NCBI GenBank assembly: GCA_948788915.1
Contig: CAQFOZ010000004.1
Coordinates: 1 to 64,000, forward strand
Source: an uncultured Muribaculaceae bacterium
GTDB taxonomy: Bacteria > Bacteroidota > Bacteroidia > Bacteroidales > Muribaculaceae
Reading direction: 5' to 3'
DNA length: 64,000 nucleotides
Made by a program: the position numbers and the translations under genes
The notes under the pieces: generated by a model
Database searches by the model: none
The model's input: only the letters and a program-made list of their open reading frames with translations
What the model was told of the DNA's origin: nothing
Shown here: positions 17,399 through 26,417 of the stretch, piece after piece
Layout of the letters: each line of letters opens with the position of its first letter
How positions within the stretch are numbered: the first letter of the stretch is position 1

Positions 17399-18916
17399 AT
17401 GGAACGCAAAGTAAGGGTAAGATTTGCCCCGTCGCCCACAGGGCCTCTTCATATCGGAGGTGTACGCACCGCCCTCTATAATTATCTTTTTGCCCGTCGC
17501 AATGGCGGAGACATGATACTTCGTATCGAAGACACCGACAGCCGCCGCTTCGTGCCGGGAGCCGAGGATTATATTAATGAATCGCTCAAATGGCTCGGCA
17601 TAAAGATAGACGAAGGCGTTAAAGAGGGAGGGGCATACGGACCTTACAAACAAAGCGAAAGGCGTGACATATACCGCAAATATGTACAGCAGCTTCTCGA
17701 CACGGACAAGGCATATATCGCTTTCGACACACCAGAAGAGCTGGACGCAGCCCGCGCAACCACTCCAAATTTCCAGTATGACGCTTCTACCCGTGGATCG
17801 ATGCGCAATTCTCTAACGCTGCCTAAAGATGAGGTAGAGAAACTGATCAAAGACGGAGCACAATATGTGGTGCGTTTTAAAATAGAACCGGGAAAAGATG
17901 TTGTCGTAAATGATCAGATCAGAGGGGAAGTTAAAATCAATTCCTCCATTCTCGACGACAAAGTGCTTTATAAGAGTGCAGATGATCTGCCCACATATCA
18001 TCTTGCCAATATCGTTGACGACCACCTTATGGAGGTGACGCACGTTATACGCGGAGAGGAATGGCTTCCTTCCGCACCTCTTCACAAACTCCTTTACGAG
18101 GCATTCGGATGGGCAGACACACAGCCTCAATTCGTTCATCTTCCATTACTTCTTAAACCTGTTGGAAACGGCAAACTATCAAAACGTGACGGGGACAAAC
18201 TCGGATTTCCTGTTTTCCCGTTGGAGTGGAACGATCCAAAATCAGGGGAGACCTCGTCCGGTTATCGCGAGAAGGGGTATCTGCCAGAGGCAGTTGTCAA
18301 TTTTCTTGCACTTTTAGGCTGGAATCCCGGTGATGACTCAGAATTGATGTCAATGGACGAACTTATTCAAAAATTCTCATTTGAACACTGTTCGAAGGCT
18401 GGAGCCAAGTTCGATTACCAGAAAGGGATCTGGTTCAACCATGAATATCTGATGAAAAAGCCGAATAAAGAACTGGCTGAATTATTCAAACCTATTCTTA
18501 CGAAAAAAGGGATCACCGGATTCTCTGACGAATATATAGCCACAGCCCTCGGCATGGTAAAGGGGCGTTCCAATCTGATTCCCGATCTATGGACACAGGC
18601 CGACTTTTTCTTTACCGCACCTGAAAGCTATGCAGAAAAGGATGTCAAGAAGCGTTGGAACGAAGATACCCCGAGAATAATGGCTGAACTTATCTCGGTT
18701 CTGAAAGGGATTGAAGACATGACTTCGGCAAATGCAGAAAAAATCGTGCTCGACTGGATTGCAGAAAAAGGTTATCATCTAGGAAATGTTATGAATGCAT
18801 TCCGTCTGGCAGTTGTTGGTGCCTGCCGTGGGCCGCACATGTTCGATATTACCGAACTGATGCCGAAAAATGAAATAATAGCCCGTATACAGAAAGCTAT
18901 TGAAACGATAAAGTAA
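17399..18916 (+). CDS. gltX: Glutamyl-tRNA synthetase
   Basis: A 505-residue class I aminoacyl-tRNA synthetase charging tRNA-Glu. The HIGH motif is in [20 protein letters not shown] (about residues 8-28) and the KMSKS loop reads KLSKRDG. The catalytic-domain landmarks RIEDTD and [11 protein letters not shown] are intact, and the C-terminal anticodon-binding helices are present. It has its own promoter and is followed after 10 bases by the Kdo transferase gene. Confidence 0.96.
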   Translation: MERKVRVRFAPSPTGPLHIGGVRTALYNYLFARRNGGDMILRIEDTDSRRFVPGAEDYINESLKWLGIKIDEGVKEGGAYGPYKQSERRDIYRKYVQQLLDTDKAYIAFDTPEELDAARATTPNFQYDASTRGSMRNSLTLPKDEVEKLIKDGAQYVVRFKIEPGKDVVVNDQIRGEVKINSSILDDKVLYKSADDLPTYHLANIVDDHLMEVTHVIRGEEWLPSAPLHKLLYEAFGWADTQPQFVHLPLLLKPVGNGKLSKRDGDKLGFPVFPLEWNDPKSGETSSGYREKGYLPEAVVNFLALLGWNPGDDSELMSMDELIQKFSFEHCSKAGAKFDYQKGIWFNHEYLMKKPNKELAELFKPILTKKGITGFSDEYIATALGMVKGRSNLIPDLWTQADFFFTAPESYAEKDVKKRWNEDTPRIMAELISVLKGIEDMTSANAEKIVLDWIAEKGYHLGNVMNAFRLAVVGACRGPHMFDITELMPKNEIIARIQKAIETIK

Positions 18917-18926
18917 TTTTACAGCA

Positions 18927-20183
18927 GTGTCGTTGGAAAGCAAATTGTATTCCGCTGCCATTTCCGCATATGGAGCAGGCATAAGAGTCGCGGGATTAAG
19001 AAACAGGAAAGCTAAATTACTGGCTACCGGTCAGAATAGCACCTGGAGCATACTTAAAGACAAATTTACCGAAAGAGACCGCATCGTATGGATACATGCG
19101 GCCTCCTTAGGTGAATTTGAACAAGGGAGGCCTCTTATTGAGATGATAAAAAGAGAAAGGCCGGAATATAAAGTGCTTCTCACTTTTTTCTCTCCTTCCG
19201 GCTACGAAGTTCGTAAAAATTACGGTCTCGCAGATTGTGTATGCTATCTTCCACTTGACACTCCCCGAAATGTAAAACGTTTTCTTGATATGGCCAGGCC
19301 AGAGATGGCCATATTCGTAAAATATGAATTTTGGAGAAATTTCTTGTTCCAGTTACACAAAAGAAATATTCCCACATATCTTATAAGCGCAGTTTTCCGT
19401 CCGGATCAGATGTTTTTCAAGCCATATGGAAGATGGTATGCCAAATGGCTGGAATGGTATAGTTTCATATTCTTGCAAGATCAACGATCCCGCAATCTTC
19501 TGGAAAGCATAGGGATAAAAAATACTGTTGTGTTTGGGGACACACGGTTCGACAGAGTTTCCGACATACGCGCCACACGCAAAGAGATACCTCTTCTTGA
19601 AAGATTTACATCCCATTCAGCTCCCGCGCACCGTCCTGTAATGATGGCCGGCAGCAGCTGGCCTGAAGACGAGTCAGTCTATGCCGGCTGGATAAACTCC
19701 CATCCGGATATAAAGCTTGTTGTTGCTCCACACGAATTTGACAGCAAACGAATCGAAACGTTAAGAAATCTGTTTGACAACGGGGCCATACTTATGAGCG
19801 AGGCTCAGAACAATCCGGCTATTATTGAAAACGCACAAGTAATGATCATAGACTGTTTCGGCTTATTGTCATCGGCTTATGCTTATTGTGATGTGGCATA
19901 TGTGGGTGGTGCTTTCGGTGCAGGACTACACAACATAAATGAACCGGCAGTATATGATGTTCCGGTAATCTACGGTCCCAACAACGCCAAATTCATAGAA
20001 GCCCGCGAGATGGCCGAAGCAGGAGGAGGTTTCCCTATAAAAGGGAAAGAAGATTTCAACAATCTTGCAGACCAACTTTTCTACGAACCGGACTCACGCA
20101 AAGCCAAAGGGCAGAAAGCAGGAGATTACATCCGCAGCAAAACGGGAGCTACCCGCATGATATTCGACAGAATATTTGGCTGA
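18927..20183 (+). CDS. waaA: 3-deoxy-D-manno-octulosonic acid (Kdo) transferase
   Basis: A 418-residue GT30 glycosyltransferase that attaches Kdo to lipid A precursor at the inner membrane. The N-terminal domain shows HAASLGEFEQGRPLIE with the catalytic glutamate and LLTFFSPSGYEVRKNYGLAD. The C-terminal domain has MAGSSWPEDE and YVGGAFGAGLHNINEPAVYDVPVIYGPN. I use the GTG at 18927, which gives the usual N-terminal anchor segment; a TTG two codons later is the alternative. Ten bases separate it from gltX, so they share a transcript. Confidence 0.93.
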   Translation: MSLESKLYSAAISAYGAGIRVAGLRNRKAKLLATGQNSTWSILKDKFTERDRIVWIHAASLGEFEQGRPLIEMIKRERPEYKVLLTFFSPSGYEVRKNYGLADCVCYLPLDTPRNVKRFLDMARPEMAIFVKYEFWRNFLFQLHKRNIPTYLISAVFRPDQMFFKPYGRWYAKWLEWYSFIFLQDQRSRNLLESIGIKNTVVFGDTRFDRVSDIRATRKEIPLLERFTSHSAPAHRPVMMAGSSWPEDESVYAGWINSHPDIKLVVAPHEFDSKRIETLRNLFDNGAILMSEAQNNPAIIENAQVMIIDCFGLLSSAYAYCDVAYVGGAFGAGLHNINEPAVYDVPVIYGPNNAKFIEAREMAEAGGGFPIKGKEDFNNLADQLFYEPDSRKAKGQKAGDYIRSKTGATRMIFDRIFG

Positions 20184-20197
20184 TTATCTCCGTTCTT

Positions 20198-20878
20198 TTA
20201 TCTATTCGGATCAAGCGACGGATCCTCGTCTATTAGGAAATTGATAAAATCATTATATGGTTTCAAAGCACGCATATACTCCCCGATTTTCTTTACGGAG
20301 TCCTTCTTCTGGAAGAAAGAATCAGACACTTGTGCGAGAACCGTATAATCTCTTGGTTTCAAAAGATCTATATGTTCCCAATCTTTTGGAAATCCTTTTG
20401 GTGCGGTTTTAAGGTAATTTGATCCGACTTCGGTATAATGATTTTTGAAATCCCCGGAACCTATAATCTCAAGATACTCTTCCACATTATCATAGATTGA
20501 CTTGCGGATCTCTTTTAGCAAAGGAGCGGGTGGACACCAGCAACCTCCCCCTATAAAACTGCCGCCCGGTTCCAGATGTATATAATATCCGGCTCTGTAA
20601 CTCTTCTTGTTGCCTTTCGGGCATATATATATACCGACATGTGTCTTATACGGAGTTTTGTCAGCAGAAAAACGCGTGTCGCGGTAAATACGGTAAGTAC
20701 AGTCGGAAGGTGTCAGACCTGACGCATCAGGATCTATTGTCGACAATTCCGCTATAAGCATCGATGCAAACTCATCAATCTTTCTTTTAACATCAATGTA
20801 TCTGTCCTTATTGGCATTAAACCAATCCCTATTGTTGTTCCTTTTCAGGTCTTTTAAAAAGTCGTATATCTCTTTCAT
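20198..20878 (-). CDS. DUF2461-family protein
   Basis: A 226-residue cytoplasmic protein of the DUF2461 (TIGR02453) family: YDFLKDLKRNNNRDWFNANKDRY at the N-terminus, then YRIYRDTRFSADKTPYKTHVG and YYIHLEPGGSFIGGGCWCP, all hallmarks of the family. Its function is unknown. It sits 29 bases downstream of the PorE-like gene on the same strand. The small gap between them contains a degenerate copy of the family A repeat end (20889-20902, AGAAACTGTCAAAA). Confidence 0.88.
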   Translation of the reverse strand: MKEIYDFLKDLKRNNNRDWFNANKDRYIDVKRKIDEFASMLIAELSTIDPDASGLTPSDCTYRIYRDTRFSADKTPYKTHVGIYICPKGNKKSYRAGYYIHLEPGGSFIGGGCWCPPAPLLKEIRKSIYDNVEEYLEIIGSGDFKNHYTEVGSNYLKTAPKGFPKDWEHIDLLKPRDYTVLAQVSDSFFQKKDSVKKIGEYMRALKPYNDFINFLIDEDPSLDPNR

Positions 20879-20907
20879 CTTATTTTCTTAGAAACTGTCA
20901 AAAGCAA

Positions 20908-22887
20908 TTACCATGCTTCAAAATCTATCGAAGTTACCTTAAACTCTGTGCGCCTATTAATCTGATCCGCCACTTCCTGCTCTTCGGGAGACAGCGCTTC
21001 AATAAATTCTTCACTGAGCACCGTTCCTTCCGCAAATTGCGGGAACTCCCTGTTTATCCGTTTTGTCACAGTCTTTGGGATTGTCTCACCATACCCTTTC
21101 CAAGTAAGTCTCTCTGGATTTATACCATGTCCTATCAGATAATCCACAACACTTTTGGCTCGTCTGTTAGATAAATTCACATTATATTCATCCGAACCTT
21201 TACGGTCGGTATGTGCACCCATTTCAATTGTGACATTGGGATTCTCGTTAAGCATCTGCACCATTTCATCAAGAGCCTTTTCTGACTCAGGTCGCAAAGA
21301 AGCCTTGTCAAAGTCATAGAATATATTCTCCACCACCTGAGGTTTGTTCACAGCAGCTAAAATAAAATCAACCGTATAATCTGCATCTTCCTCTTCTGAT
21401 CCGGATTCAAATTCCTGTTTTACATTCAGATAACCTTTGGCTCCGGCTTTCATTACATACTTCACGCCACGTTGTAGCCTAAACGAAAAAGATCCGTCGC
21501 TTCTTGCTATCTCTTTCTGGTTCGATCCGTCGCTTCCGACAATCCTGATTATGGCATTCGGGACCGGTTCTTCATCCTTGTCCACCACCCACCCTGAAAT
21601 TGTAATTTTCAAATCCGGCAGTTCGAAGCTGTATATATTGTCATATCCGCGGGCATCCCTTCTGTTTGAACTAAAAAATCCGGATTCACCCTCCCCGAAC
21701 GTTATGCCGAAATCATCACCGCTGCTGTTCATTGGAAGCCCCATATTCTCAACACTCCATCTTTGACCTGTACTATTCAACTTTGCCACAAAAAGATCGA
21801 GGCCACCGAATCCGGGATGTCCGTCCGACGAGAAATATAGCAATGAGTCGGTGCGCACATATGGAAACATCTCATCTCCGGGAGTATTAATCTGTTCTCC
21901 CATATTCTCAAGACTGCCCACTTGTGATTTAAGATTTATCCTCCAGATATCCTTACCGCCAAAACCGCCAGGCATGTCAGATGAAAAATACAGATATGTT
22001 CCGTCGGGAGAGACTGCCGGGTGTCCGAATGCAGAAAGAGTATCAGCTGTAATCTCAAATTTCTGAGGAGAGCTCCATGTCGCATCCGAACGACGGGAAG
22101 TATATATTTCAACAGAAGTGTCGGCATCAGGAGCACGCCTCGATTTTGTAAGATACATTGTCTGCCCGTCAGGAGAAAAACTCACAATACCCTCTTCCGC
22201 ATCACTGTTCAACTCTCCCCCGGCAGGTTCGGGACGCTGCCACTCCCCTTTCTCATTTTTTGTTGAAAAAAATATATCCGCCTTCTTCGTCCCTGTAATT
22301 TCCGACCTATTATCACCCGTTGCTTTTTCCGTCGAAGATGTGAAATACAGAGTGGTCAGAGACTTGTCAAGATACATGGGGGAATAATCGGAACGCTGGG
22401 AATTGAATATCTTGGCGTTCTTTACAATATAACGTGTTTTAGGCTCATTCTTGGCTCTCAACGCTTTACGGCATCCCCGCAATCCTTCTTTTGCCAATGC
22501 GTCGTCAGGATTCCATTCCAGGAACGTTGTATACGCATCTATTGCCGGCTGGTACTTACCCTCTGCCTGCAGGGAGCGTCCGAGGTAATAATAAGCCATT
22601 GAATCAGGATATTCATAGCGTATCGCATTCTGGTATGCAGCAGATGCCCGTGGAGCCTGATTTATACGACGGTAACATGTTGCCAGTTTATATGCAACCT
22701 CACCTCGCAGCTCCCTGTCTTCTTTGGGTGAAAGCTTGTTATAAACCGCCCTGTATGTCTTGGCGGCATTAAAGTATTCTCCTCGCTCATATTGCTCGTT
22801 CGCCTCCGACAATTTAGGGGTCTTGCATCCACAGAATAAAACTCCGGACAACGTGAGTAACAATATTGATATTCCCTTTAATCTCAT
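20908..22887 (-). CDS. PorE-like OmpA-family lipoprotein
   Basis: A 659-residue outer-membrane lipoprotein: signal peptide with lipobox LFCGC (cysteine about residue 21), TPR-like repeats (about 25-145), a six-bladed PD40/WD40-like propeller (about 160-430, repeated SPDG.TLYFSS units such as VSPDGTYLYFSSDMPGGFGG), a carboxypeptidase-regulatory-like beta domain (about 430-520, GWVVDKDEEPVPNAIIRIVG) and a C-terminal OmpA peptidoglycan-binding domain (about 535-655, NVTIEMGAHTDRKGSDEYN). This exact order is that of PorE, a periplasmic part of the type IX secretion system in Porphyromonas. Family membership is clear; participation in type IX secretion here is inference, because no other T9SS gene is in the window and paralogues exist. 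Confidence 0.85.
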   Translation of the reverse strand: MRLKGISILLLTLSGVLFCGCKTPKLSEANEQYERGEYFNAAKTYRAVYNKLSPKEDRELRGEVAYKLATCYRRINQAPRASAAYQNAIRYEYPDSMAYYYLGRSLQAEGKYQPAIDAYTTFLEWNPDDALAKEGLRGCRKALRAKNEPKTRYIVKNAKIFNSQRSDYSPMYLDKSLTTLYFTSSTEKATGDNRSEITGTKKADIFFSTKNEKGEWQRPEPAGGELNSDAEEGIVSFSPDGQTMYLTKSRRAPDADTSVEIYTSRRSDATWSSPQKFEITADTLSAFGHPAVSPDGTYLYFSSDMPGGFGGKDIWRINLKSQVGSLENMGEQINTPGDEMFPYVRTDSLLYFSSDGHPGFGGLDLFVAKLNSTGQRWSVENMGLPMNSSGDDFGITFGEGESGFFSSNRRDARGYDNIYSFELPDLKITISGWVVDKDEEPVPNAIIRIVGSDGSNQKEIARSDGSFSFRLQRGVKYVMKAGAKGYLNVKQEFESGSEEEDADYTVDFILAAVNKPQVVENIFYDFDKASLRPESEKALDEMVQMLNENPNVTIEMGAHTDRKGSDEYNVNLSNRRAKSVVDYLIGHGINPERLTWKGYGETIPKTVTKRINREFPQFAEGTVLSEEFIEALSPEEQEVADQINRRTEFKVTSIDFEAW

Positions 22888-22943
22888 ATTAGTTTAACGA
22901 AACTAACCCTAACACTATTATATCCCGTTTTTTGAATCATCTG

Positions 22944-23077
22944 ATTTGAACACTTACTTAACCTGTATCTTACGCGACTTGGGGACAAGTCGCATTCCCC
23001 ACCGTCGGGTAAAGCCCAAACGCGAGGGAAGTTGGGACAGTGAAAATTTCTTGAAAATAAATTTAAACGGTTTCTTA
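22944..23077. repeat. Composite remnant of inverted-repeat elements
   Basis: The stretch begins with a family B right end (ATTTGAACACTTACTTA, 22944-22960) and finishes with a family A right end (AATAAATTTAAACGGTTTCT, 23056-23075). Between them is an unusually GC-rich piece with a perfect 8-bp hairpin (GCGACTTG 22974-22981, CAAGTCGC 22986-22993) and the string GTCGGGTAAAGCCC, nearly repeated at about 49608. No matching left ends are seen. Confidence 0.55.
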
Positions 23078-23079
23078 AT

Positions 23080-23111
23080 TTTGCTACTTACTTATAAATT
23101 ATGTATCTTTG
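23080..23111 (+). promoter_or_regulatory. Promoter of the phosphotransferase gene
   Basis: TTTG (23080-23083), 20 bases, TATCTTTG (23104-23111), a full consensus match; the ATG follows 30 bases later at 23141. The -33 box directly abuts the family A repeat end, so that end may have contributed it. Confidence 0.7.
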
Positions 23112-23140
23112 ACAAAATTATACACACCAACCTAATAATC

Positions 23141-24217
23141 ATGGAGAAACTGAAATATATAGTCGCACAATTCGGGATACCTTCCGACAATGCCATAATA
23201 GCACCGTTAGGCAACGGACTTATCAATGATACTTTTAAAGTAACGATAGATGGCGACAAAGACGAATATGTGCTTCAAAGAATAAACCACCATGTTTTCA
23301 CAAATGTGGATCTTCTGCAGAAGAATATAGAAGCTGTCACTTCGCACTTACGGACAAAACTCATGGCAGGTGACAATTCCGACATAGACAGAAAATGTCT
23401 TCGTTTCCTGACAAATCCTAAAACAGGCAAAAGCTATACCGAGGTAAATGGTGAATACTGGCGTATGATGATTTACCTTAAGCATTCCGTTACCCGGGAA
23501 AACCTGACGGTAGAAAGCGCATATACCGTTGGCCTTGCATTCGGTGAATTTGAAAACAATCTTCTTGAAATTACATCGGAGCTTCAAGAATCAATCCCGG
23601 ATTTTCATAATATGGAATTTCGCCTGAAACAGTTCAACGACGCTCTTGAGGCAGATTCCGTCGGAAGAGCCAAGGATGTTACCGACCTGATTGAGCAGGT
23701 AAAAGCGAATGCGGAAGAGATGACCAAGCTTGAACGTTTGTATCGCGAGGGAAGAATTGAGAAGCGACCTTGCCACTGCGACACAAAACTTAATAATATT
23801 CTTTTTGACAACGACGGCAATATTCTGTGTGTCATTGACCTTGATACGGTAATGCCCTCATTCGTATCATCCGATTTCGGGGACTTTCTACGAAGTGCGG
23901 CCAATACAGGAAAAGAGGACTCGACAGATCTGTCCGAAGTTAATTTCAATATGGATATTTTCCGTTCTTTTGCAAAAGGGTATATTAAATCGGCAAGCTT
24001 CCTGACTCCGCTTGAGAAAAGCTTGCTGCCTTTCGCAGCCCGTCTTTTCCCATATATGCAGGCAGTAAGATTCCTTACTGATTACCTGAACGGAGATGTT
24101 TACTATAAAATACAATATCCGGAACACAACCTTGTACGCACCCGTGCTCAGATGAAACTCTTTGACAGTGCGAGCGAGAAAGAACGGGAGATGACAGATT
24201 TCATTAACAGTTTGTGA
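23141..24217 (+). CDS. APH-fold sugar kinase (NahK/MdsC-like phosphotransferase)
   Basis: A 358-residue cytoplasmic kinase of the aminoglycoside/choline phosphotransferase fold. The N-lobe includes LGNGLINDTFKVTIDGDKDEYVLQRIN. The catalytic loop is HCDTKLNNILFD and the metal-binding site is CVIDLDTVMPS. These motifs closely resemble N-acetylhexosamine 1-kinases of host-glycan users, so phosphorylation of N-acetylhexosamines at C1 is the best guess; the substrate is inference. I chose the ATG at 23141, just after a good promoter; upstream in-frame sequence is repeat-derived. It is followed at 6 bases by a CBM9-like gene. Confidence 0.82.
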   Translation: MEKLKYIVAQFGIPSDNAIIAPLGNGLINDTFKVTIDGDKDEYVLQRINHHVFTNVDLLQKNIEAVTSHLRTKLMAGDNSDIDRKCLRFLTNPKTGKSYTEVNGEYWRMMIYLKHSVTRENLTVESAYTVGLAFGEFENNLLEITSELQESIPDFHNMEFRLKQFNDALEADSVGRAKDVTDLIEQVKANAEEMTKLERLYREGRIEKRPCHCDTKLNNILFDNDGNILCVIDLDTVMPSFVSSDFGDFLRSAANTGKEDSTDLSEVNFNMDIFRSFAKGYIKSASFLTPLEKSLLPFAARLFPYMQAVRFLTDYLNGDVYYKIQYPEHNLVRTRAQMKLFDSASEKEREMTDFINSL

Positions 24218-24223
24218 TGTAAT

Positions 24224-24862
24224 ATGAAAATAAAGAAAATCAGTGCAACCATTAAGACTCCGGAAGAAGTATCAGCTATATTGGATAATAACTGTATAGA
24301 GTATAACAGTATCGGATGTGTAAACTGGGAAAAAGATTTCCCTTATAAACCTGAGGTCATTTTCAGAACAGCATACACTGATACAGATATCCTGCTTGAT
24401 TATGAGGTTTCTGAAGCTACAGCACGTGCGGTTGCCGGGAGTGACGGAGGTAATGTCTGGGAAGATTCGTGCGTCGAATTTTTTATACGTCCTGAAGACG
24501 GTAAAGAGTACTTTAACATAGAGTGCAACTGCGCAGGCACACTTCTGATAGCAAAGGGAGAGAACCGCGACAAGCGCACACAGTTGTCACCGGCAGAAAT
24601 GGCAAAGGTAAAACGATATTCCTCACTTGGGAGAGAACCTTTCTGCGAGAAAACACTGTCAGCACCTTGGCATCTGTCACTGATGATACCTTTTTCTGTT
24701 TTAGGCATTGAGACGGTCCCTACGGGGAAGCGATTCCGAGCCAATTTCTACAAATGTGGAGACGCGCTGACCACACCCCACTTCCTCTCATGGGCACTCA
24801 TAGACGCACCGACACCAAACTTCCATTTGCCGGAATTTTTTGCCCCAATCTCCTTTGAATAA
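24224..24862 (+). CDS. CBM9-like carbohydrate-binding protein, no signal peptide
   Basis: A 212-residue protein of the carbohydrate-binding family 9-like group: TAYTDTDILLDYEVSE, the signature GGNVWEDSCVEFFIRPEDG, and APWHLSLMIPFSVLG near the end. There is no signal peptide or lipobox, so it is predicted to be cytoplasmic, unlike classical CBM9 modules attached to secreted enzymes. It starts 6 bases after the sugar-kinase-like gene and shares its transcript, which suggests a role with the same sugar. Function not known. Confidence 0.8.
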   Translation: MKIKKISATIKTPEEVSAILDNNCIEYNSIGCVNWEKDFPYKPEVIFRTAYTDTDILLDYEVSEATARAVAGSDGGNVWEDSCVEFFIRPEDGKEYFNIECNCAGTLLIAKGENRDKRTQLSPAEMAKVKRYSSLGREPFCEKTLSAPWHLSLMIPFSVLGIETVPTGKRFRANFYKCGDALTTPHFLSWALIDAPTPNFHLPEFFAPISFE

Positions 24863-24881
24863 TTAAAACAAGCTCCAAAAC

Positions 24882-24918
24882 AAAATAGCCATGCTCTATA
24901 TATGTGCATGGCTATTTT
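24882..24918. terminator. Bidirectional terminator
   Basis: 13-bp perfect stem AAAATAGCCATGC / GCATGGCTATTTT with an 11-base loop, flanked by A-rich and U-rich sequence on both sides, between the convergent CBM9-like gene and adk. Confidence 0.85.
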
Positions 24919-24983
24919 ATTTTCAAAATTCAGTTATCTGACTTTTGGAGGGCTGCTCAACTTTGTATAGAGTGATACAGTTA

Positions 24984-25580
24984 TCAGTGGATGCGACACT
25001 TGACACCGGTCTTCTCCTCAAGGCCGGCAGCAATATCGTTAAAGATCTCATCAACAACACCTGAGCCGTTTATCGGAAGATATTTGCCTTTCTCCTGATA
25101 ATATGCGCGTAACGGATGTGTCTGCTTGTGATAGACATCCAGTCTGTTCTTGATAGTCTCCGGAGTGTCATCTGCACGCCCGGTCTCTTTACCTCTCTGA
25201 ATCATACGGTTCATCAGTTCATCTTCCGGAACCTCCAGACCAATTACAGCGGCAAGATCCGTACCTCTTTTAGCAAGAAGCTTTTCCAAAGCCTCAGCCT
25301 GCGGAATAGTACGAGGGAATCCGTCAAACACAACTCCCGGTTTGCCATTGGCTTCTTTGTCAAAGACATCATCAAGAATCTGAATCATAAGATCGTCAGG
25401 TATCAGATTACCTTTGGAAATGTAGCTGTCTGCAATCTTACCCAATTCAGTTCCTCTCTTTATATGATCACGGAGAACCTCACCGGTTGAAATATGATAC
25501 AAGCCATATTCATCTATGAGCTTTGCGCTCTGGGTGCCTTTTCCGCTTCCGGGAGCACCAAACAATACAACATTCAACAT
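24984..25580 (-). CDS. adk: Adenylate kinase
   Basis: A 198-residue nucleotide kinase catalysing ATP + AMP to 2 ADP. The P-loop is FGAPGSGKGTQS (about 6-17), the AMP-binding region includes HISTGEVLRDHI and VFDGFPRTIPQAEAL, and the lid is of the short form (RGKETGRADDTPETIKNRL) as in other Bacteroidota. It lies 104 bases downstream of hpt on the same strand and is likely in one purine-salvage transcript with it. Confidence 0.96.
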   Translation of the reverse strand: MLNVVLFGAPGSGKGTQSAKLIDEYGLYHISTGEVLRDHIKRGTELGKIADSYISKGNLIPDDLMIQILDDVFDKEANGKPGVVFDGFPRTIPQAEALEKLLAKRGTDLAAVIGLEVPEDELMNRMIQRGKETGRADDTPETIKNRLDVYHKQTHPLRAYYQEKGKYLPINGSGVVDEIFNDIAAGLEEKTGVKCRIH

Positions 25581-25684
25581 ACAAACAATCTAATTATGGA
25601 TTATGTAATAACTTCTATATGTCATCATTATGGAAACAAGCTGTCGCCATAACAAGCCTTTACTTATAACATCTAAAGTCGTTA

Positions 25685-26236
25685 TCAATCCTCACGAATG
25701 ATATAAATATCTTTTAAATTCCTTACTTTTCCATCCAGATCCAGACCATAACCTATGATGAATTTCGGAGGGATAGAGAATGCCACATAATCCGGATTAA
25801 ACCCAGTTTTCGAGCTGTCCGGCTTATGAAGGAGCGTAGCAAATTTTACGGAACGCGGATTCTTCTTTTTGAGATCCTCAATCATCCTGACTGCCGTAAG
25901 CCCGGTATCGACAATATCCTCTATTATCACAACGTCTTTCCCTTCAATATCCTCTTTCAAGCCAATCACCTCTTTGACTTTTCCAGTGGTGGAAATGCCT
26001 TCATAGCTTGAATACTTCACGAAAGTAATTACAGAATCATTAATTCCTATTTCGCGATAAAGGTCAGCCGCAAACATAAAGGCACCATTAAGCACACAGA
26101 TAAATACAGGTGAGGAGCCGTTAAGATCATTCCTTATCTCGTTCGCTACCCTCTTGACCTGCTCTGCTATCTTGTCACGGGTGAGATAAGGGACGAAAGT
26201 CAGTCCGTTTACAGTAACTTGCTTATCTATTTCCAT
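25685..26236 (-). CDS. hpt: Hypoxanthine phosphoribosyltransferase
   Basis: A 183-residue purine-salvage enzyme that joins hypoxanthine or guanine with PRPP. The PRPP loop is VVIIEDIVDTGLTAVRMI, and the substrate region YVAFSIPPKFIIGYGLDLDGKVRNL is typical of bacterial HPRT. A candidate promoter lies 27-58 bases upstream; adk follows in the same direction. Confidence 0.95.
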   Translation of the reverse strand: MEIDKQVTVNGLTFVPYLTRDKIAEQVKRVANEIRNDLNGSSPVFICVLNGAFMFAADLYREIGINDSVITFVKYSSYEGISTTGKVKEVIGLKEDIEGKDVVIIEDIVDTGLTAVRMIEDLKKKNPRSVKFATLLHKPDSSKTGFNPDYVAFSIPPKFIIGYGLDLDGKVRNLKDIYIIRED

Positions 26237-26262
26237 ATTCTATTATCCCTGTTATTATGATA

Positions 26263-26294
26263 CAAAATTAAGATATTTTAAATAATTGCGCAAT
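26263..26294 (-). promoter_or_regulatory. Candidate promoter of hpt-adk
   Basis: Minus strand: ATTG (26291-26294), 20 bases, TAATTTTG (26263-26270), followed by about 20 bases to the expected leader and the ATG at 26236. Confidence 0.55.
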
Positions 26295-26384
26295 AGATAA
26301 ATTTCATAATCAGTATTATTTGCAGGACGGATACTTTAGAGTGTGTTTACTTTTAATTTTTTACCGCTTATAAAGTTTATTTCT

Positions 26385-26412
26385 TAATTTTGCACACAAG
26401 AAACTGTTTAAA
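26385..26412 (+). promoter_or_regulatory. -7 box followed by a family A repeat end, before the DAHP synthase gene
   Basis: TAATTTTG (26385-26392) is followed by GCACACA and AGAAACTGTTTAAA (26399-26412), the terminal sequence of the family A element, six bases before the ATG. The same order, -7 box then repeat end, is seen at 13940-13974. No clear -33 TTTG. Confidence 0.5.
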
Positions 26413-26417
26413 ATTAG

